A stretch of 7,169 nucleotides of DNA from JBGOUJ01 sp041477005 (GTDB taxonomy: Bacteria > Acidobacteriota > Terriglobia > Bryobacterales > JACQDG01), in contig JBGOUJ010000404.1 of assembly GCA_041477005.1 (NCBI GenBank), positions 1 through 7,169 of the forward strand, read 5' to 3'. Position numbers and translations under genes: made by a program. Under the pieces are notes generated by a model, which saw nothing but the letters and a program-made list of their open reading frames with translations, searched no databases and had not been told where the DNA came from. Shown here piece by piece: positions 6,268 to 7,169 of the stretch. How positions within the stretch are numbered: the first letter of the stretch is position 1; every line of letters begins with the position of its first letter.

Positions 6268-7143
6268 ATGAAGCCTTCAGCAAAGAGAACAGCACTTTGG
6301 GTGCTCTTGGCCGCGCTGCTGCTGGGCATCCCGGCGGCCGCCCAGGGCCAGGGCGCGTCGCGGGCGAAGCTGTACAACACGGCGAAGCAAAAGCTTCTGG
6401 ATGGCAAACAGATTTTCAGCTACACGATTACGCGCCTGGATCCGGAGCTGTATTGCCAGGTAGCCGCGCACTACGATTTCATCTGGCTGGAAATGCAGCA
6501 CAGCACGATGATCTGGGCGGACATCGAGAAGATGATTGCGGCCTGCCCCGGTGTGGGCGTCCCGATGATCCGGCTGCCGGACGAATATGAAAGCACCATC
6601 CAGCATGCAACCGATATCGGCGCGATCGGGATGATCGAGCCGACCGTCGACACGGTTGAAAAGGCGCAGGCCGTCGCCCGGTATGCGAAGTATCCGCCGG
6701 AGGGCCGCCGGAGCCAGGGCGGCGGCCAAGCGCCTCGAATCTGGGGCGCCTTCGGCAACTACCGCCAGACGATCAATGACAACATGCTGGTGGTCGTGAT
6801 GATCGAGACCCCGGTGGGCGTGGCGAATGCTTACGACATCGCCAGGGTTCCCGGCGTCGATGTCGTGCTGGCCGCGAACACCGATCTCGGCAACTTCTCC
6901 GGCTATGCGCCGACCAGCCCGGAATACCAGGATCTGGTCAAGAAGATTCACGATGCCACGCTGAAGGCCGGGAAGTTCCTGGGCGCCACGAGCGCGGCGT
7001 ATGCGAAAGGACGCCCGGATAGCGCGGACTTCCGGATGCTCCAGGGCGGCCCGTCCAACGACGGCTATCAGCCTCCCGCTCAGGGCGGCGGGCGTGGCGG
7101 CCGAACCGGCGAGGGCGGAGGCCAGAACAGACCTCCTCGGTAA
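6268..7143 (+). CDS. HpcH/HpaI aldolase/citrate lyase family protein with signal peptide
   Basis: The protein has 291 residues from ATG 6268. Residues 1-28 are a Sec-type leader (KPSAKR, hydrophobic 9-22, AAAQGQ), unusual for a family best known from cytosolic enzymes. The aldolase core follows. H79 (WLEMQH), R102 (MIRLPDE), E180 (MIETPVG) and D206 (NTDLGNFSG) correspond to the base, substrate arginine and metal ligands of E. coli HpaI (H45, R70, E149, D175), with nearly identical spacing. HpaI Q147 would align with M178, and the DGEH motif reads EMQH. Members cleave or form 2-oxo acids with a divalent metal ion; the reaction here is unknown. Residues 258-270 (LQGGPSNDGYQPP) end the core, followed by a 21-residue tail rich in Gly, Arg and Pro. 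It lies 150 bp past the FAD gene with its own promoter candidate, and may act on products of the operon. Confidence 0.87.
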   Translation: MKPSAKRTALWVLLAALLLGIPAAAQGQGASRAKLYNTAKQKLLDGKQIFSYTITRLDPELYCQVAAHYDFIWLEMQHSTMIWADIEKMIAACPGVGVPMIRLPDEYESTIQHATDIGAIGMIEPTVDTVEKAQAVARYAKYPPEGRRSQGGGQAPRIWGAFGNYRQTINDNMLVVVMIETPVGVANAYDIARVPGVDVVLAANTDLGNFSGYAPTSPEYQDLVKKIHDATLKAGKFLGATSAAYAKGRPDSADFRMLQGGPSNDGYQPPAQGGGRGGRTGEGGGQNRPPR

Positions 7144-7145
7144 TT

Positions 7146-7169
7146 GCCGCCGGCGGCCCGGTCGCCGGC
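7146..7169. terminator. GC-rich dyad after the aldolase, possible terminator stem, cut by the window end
   Basis: GCCGCCGGCGGC at 7146-7157 is a perfect palindrome directly after the stop codon. Alternatively GCCGGCG (7149-7155) pairs with CGCCGGC (7163-7169) around a 7-base loop. The second form would be a good terminator stem, but any T-run would lie beyond the window end, so the call is tentative. Confidence 0.3.

Overview
The window is GC-rich (roughly 60% or slightly more, by eye) bacterial DNA holding five genes. One, truncated by the window start, is on the minus strand. Four are on the plus strand. No RNA gene, CRISPR array, transposase or phage gene was seen. The gene types are an exported CehA/McbA-like metallohydrolase, a CHRD protein, a cytochrome c-PQQ propeller fusion, a Tat-exported spermidine-dehydrogenase-like flavoprotein and an HpcH/HpaI aldolase with a signal peptide. 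This mix most resembles environmental Acidobacteriota (Solibacter/Bryobacter-like). That is a judgement from recalled gene content, not a database result.

Layout. Positions 1-1250 (minus) encode the first 416 residues of the metallohydrolase, whose C-terminus lies beyond the window start. Positions 1251-1616 are a divergent intergenic region with several inverted and repeated motifs. Positions 1617-6117 hold a tight three-gene plus-strand operon: CHRD protein, then (10 bp gap) cytochrome c/PQQ dehydrogenase, then (9 bp gap) FAD oxidoreductase. After a 150 bp gap with a GC-rich hairpin, a perfect 16-bp inverted repeat and a good promoter candidate, the aldolase occupies 6268-7143. The last 26 bases contain another GC-rich dyad that may be the start of a terminator.

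How the genes may work together. All five products appear to be exported. The metallohydrolase and flavoprotein have twin-arginine (Tat) type N-termini; the CHRD protein, the PQQ fusion and the aldolase have Sec-type leaders. This suggests a periplasmic or surface oxidation pathway. The PQQ enzyme could pass electrons to its own haem domain. The flavoprotein has no CxxCH haem motif and could use the same cytochrome. The exported aldolase and the divergent hydrolase could act on related substrates. The substrate is unknown, and the pathway is inferred from co-location and shared export.

The most notable points are the reversed domain order (cytochrome first) and altered metal-pocket residues of the PQQ enzyme, the exported aldolase with a Gly/Arg-rich tail, and the dyad symmetries placed where operators would be expected.
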